NCBI RefSeq assembly: GCF_051014445.1
Contig: NC_135144.1
Span: 2,666,001 to 2,730,000 of the forward strand
From: Colletes latitarsis
Lineage: Eukaryota; Arthropoda; Insecta; Hymenoptera; Colletidae
Direction of reading: 5' to 3'
DNA: 64,000 bases
The notes beneath the pieces are model-generated. The model ran no database searches, was not told the DNA's origin, and was given only the letters and a program-made list of their open reading frames with translations. This document shows, piece after piece, positions 62,371 to 64,000 of the stretch; within the stretch, counting starts at the first letter, position 1; each line of letters starts with the position of its first letter. The translations under genes were made by a program, and so were the position numbers.

Positions 62371-64000
62371 AGTGTTATCCTTTAAAATATTGATCGAAAC
62401 CAGGTTTAATTGACTGTTTCAATGTGGTACCACATTACTACGTGATTCAAACCCGAAAAAACCCAGGATCTGGCCAACAATTTTGCGAAGAAAGCAAAAT
62501 CATGAGCCAGATGCGGGCATAACCCAGACCTAACCCAGACCTAACCGGTGTTACCGACTAAAATATTGGTCGGAACCAGGTGTAATTATCTGTTTCAGTG
62601 TGGTGTCACATTACTACGTGTTTCAAACCAGAGAAAACCAAGGATCTGGCCAACACGAATGCGGAAAAGGCAAAATCATGAGCCAGATGGGGGCATAACC
62701 CAGACCTAACCCAGACCTAACCTGTGTCATCCTTTAAAATATTGATCGAAACCAGGTTTAATTGTCTGTTTCATTGTGGTACCACATTACTACGTGATTG
62801 AAACCAGAGAAAACCAAGGATCCGGCAAACAAGAATGCGGAAAAGGCAAAATCAAAAGTCAGATGCGGGCATAACCCAGACCTAACCCAGACCTAACCGG
62901 TGTTACCGACTAAATTACTGACCGAATCCATGTTTAATTGACTTTAACTGTGTGGTACCACATTACTACGTTATTCAAACCCGGAAATTCCCAGGATCTG
63001 ACCAACAAGTATGCGAAGAAGGCAAAATCATGAGCCAGATGCGGGCAGAACCCAGACCTAACCCAGACCTAACCGGTGTTATCCTCTAAAATATTGATCG
63101 AATCCAGGTTTAATTGACTGTTACTGTGTGGTACCACATTACTACGTGATACAATCCCGAAAATTCCCAGGATCTGGCAAACAACTATGCGAAGAAGGCA
63201 AAATCATAAGCCAGATGCGGGCATAACCCAGACCTAACCCAGACCTAACCGGTGTTATCCTCCAAAATGTTGATCGAATCCAGGTTTAATTGACTGTTAC
63301 TGTGTGGTACAACATTAGTACGTGATACAATCCCGAAAATTCCCAAGATCTGGCCAACAACTATGCGAAGAAGGCAAAATCATGAGCCAGATGCGGGCAT
63401 AACCCAGACCTAACCCAGACCTAACCGGTGTTATCCTCTAAAATATTGATCGAAACCAAGTTTAATGGACTGTTCCAGTGTGGCTCCACATTACTACGTG
63501 ATTGAAACCAGAGAAAACCAAGGATCTGGCCAACAAGAATGCGCAAAAGGCAAAATCATGAGCCAGATGCGGGCATAGCCCAGACCTAACCCAGACCTAA
63601 CCAGTGTTATCCTTTAAAATGTGGATCGAAACCAGGTTTAATTGACTGTTTCAATGTGGTACCACATTACCACGTGATACAAACCCGAAAATTCCCAGGA
63701 TCTGGCCAACAACTATGCGAAGAAGGCAAAATCATGAGCCAGATGCGGGCATAACCCAGACCTAACCCAGACCTAACCAGTGTTATCCTTTAAAATGTGG
63801 ATCGAAACCAGGTTTAATTGACTGTTTCAATGTGGTACCACATTACTACGTGATTCAAACCCGAAAAAACCCAGGTTCTGGCCAACAAGTTTGCGAAGAA
63901 AGCAAAATCATGAACCAGATGCGGGCATAACCCAGACCTAACCCAGACCTAACCGGTGTTACCGACTAAAATATTGGTCGGAACCAGGTTTAATTGTCTG

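Larger units (their letters stand above)
41017..64000. repeat. 176-bp tandem satellite array, right part
   Basis: The same satellite continues in the same orientation and phase after the retrotransposon, about 131 monomers to the window end. Extra subtypes common here include a 'TGTGGCTCCACA' core, a 'GGTACCATTATGACTACC' core and an 'AATCAAAAGTCAGATG' variant. Spacing between distant copies of rare variants stays close to multiples of 176 (for example 42 x 176 + 2 between 53201 and 60595), which shows very few indels. No gene is supportable here. Confidence 0.97.

Noticed and set aside
1..64000. CENP-B box in the satellite
   Set aside because: No monomer stretch fits the TTCG-n4-A-n2-CGGG pattern on either strand; TTCG near the TGCGAAG segment lacks the CGGG half.
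1..64000. The monomer as sixteen 11-mers (16 x 11 = 176)
   Set aside because: Outside the doublet I see no 11-bp periodicity, so the arithmetic looks like coincidence.
41000..64000. A second retrotransposon insertion in the right array
   Set aside because: The 176-bp phase runs unbroken to the window end; odd monomers near 52390 and 56960 (GGTACCATTATGACTACC) are subtypes, not insertion scars.

Overview
This window is almost entirely one tandem satellite array, interrupted once by a non-LTR retrotransposon. The satellite monomer is 176 bp: a landmark in the first seven monomers falls at 121, 297, 473, 649, 825 and 1001, each step exactly 176. It fills 1-35048 (about 199 monomers) and 41017-64000 (about 131 monomers), all head to tail. 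No credible gene lies in the satellite. The few open frames of 60-72 codons there are chance read-throughs of two adjacent monomers. Several monomer subtypes alternate, and blocks of 7 to about 49 monomers have been copied within the array, which gives a layered higher-order structure.

The interruption (35049-41016, about 5.97 kb) is strikingly GC-rich compared with the satellite. It has the layout of an R1-clade (R1/TRAS/SART-like) element: a 5' UTR, a gag-like ORF1 ending in CCHC zinc knuckles, a 1060-residue ORF2 with AP-endonuclease, reverse transcriptase and a C-terminal CCHC motif, a 3' UTR and a 23-nt poly(A). A 13-15 bp target-site duplication flanks it, and two uninterrupted copies of the same target monomer sit downstream in the array near 46.3 and 49.8 kb. 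ORF2 is intact. ORF1 carries a net +1 frame change near 36.12 kb and an in-frame TAG at 37006. ORF1 stop and ORF2 start overlap as TAATG, the arrangement used for translational coupling in the silkworm element SART1.

R1-clade elements are essentially arthropod elements, so the host is most likely an insect. Each monomer carries, usually twice, the 11-mer CCCAGACCTAA (TTAGGTCTGGG on the other strand). This looks like an expanded insect TTAGG telomere unit, and 11-nt telomere variants of this sort are, as I recall, reported in Hymenoptera. A hymenopteran and a subtelomeric position are therefore plausible but unproven.

The most unusual signal is inside the retrotransposon. Its whole length, UTRs and both reading frames alike, is packed with long inverted repeats that would fold as local RNA hairpins. 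Many have perfect stems of 12-16 bp with short loops, including one over the RT active-site aspartate codon and one whose tip holds the TAATG overlap. The imperfect pairs I saw are G-U in the sense RNA. I know of no description of such genome-wide folding in an R1-clade element, and I treat it as the main discovery candidate.
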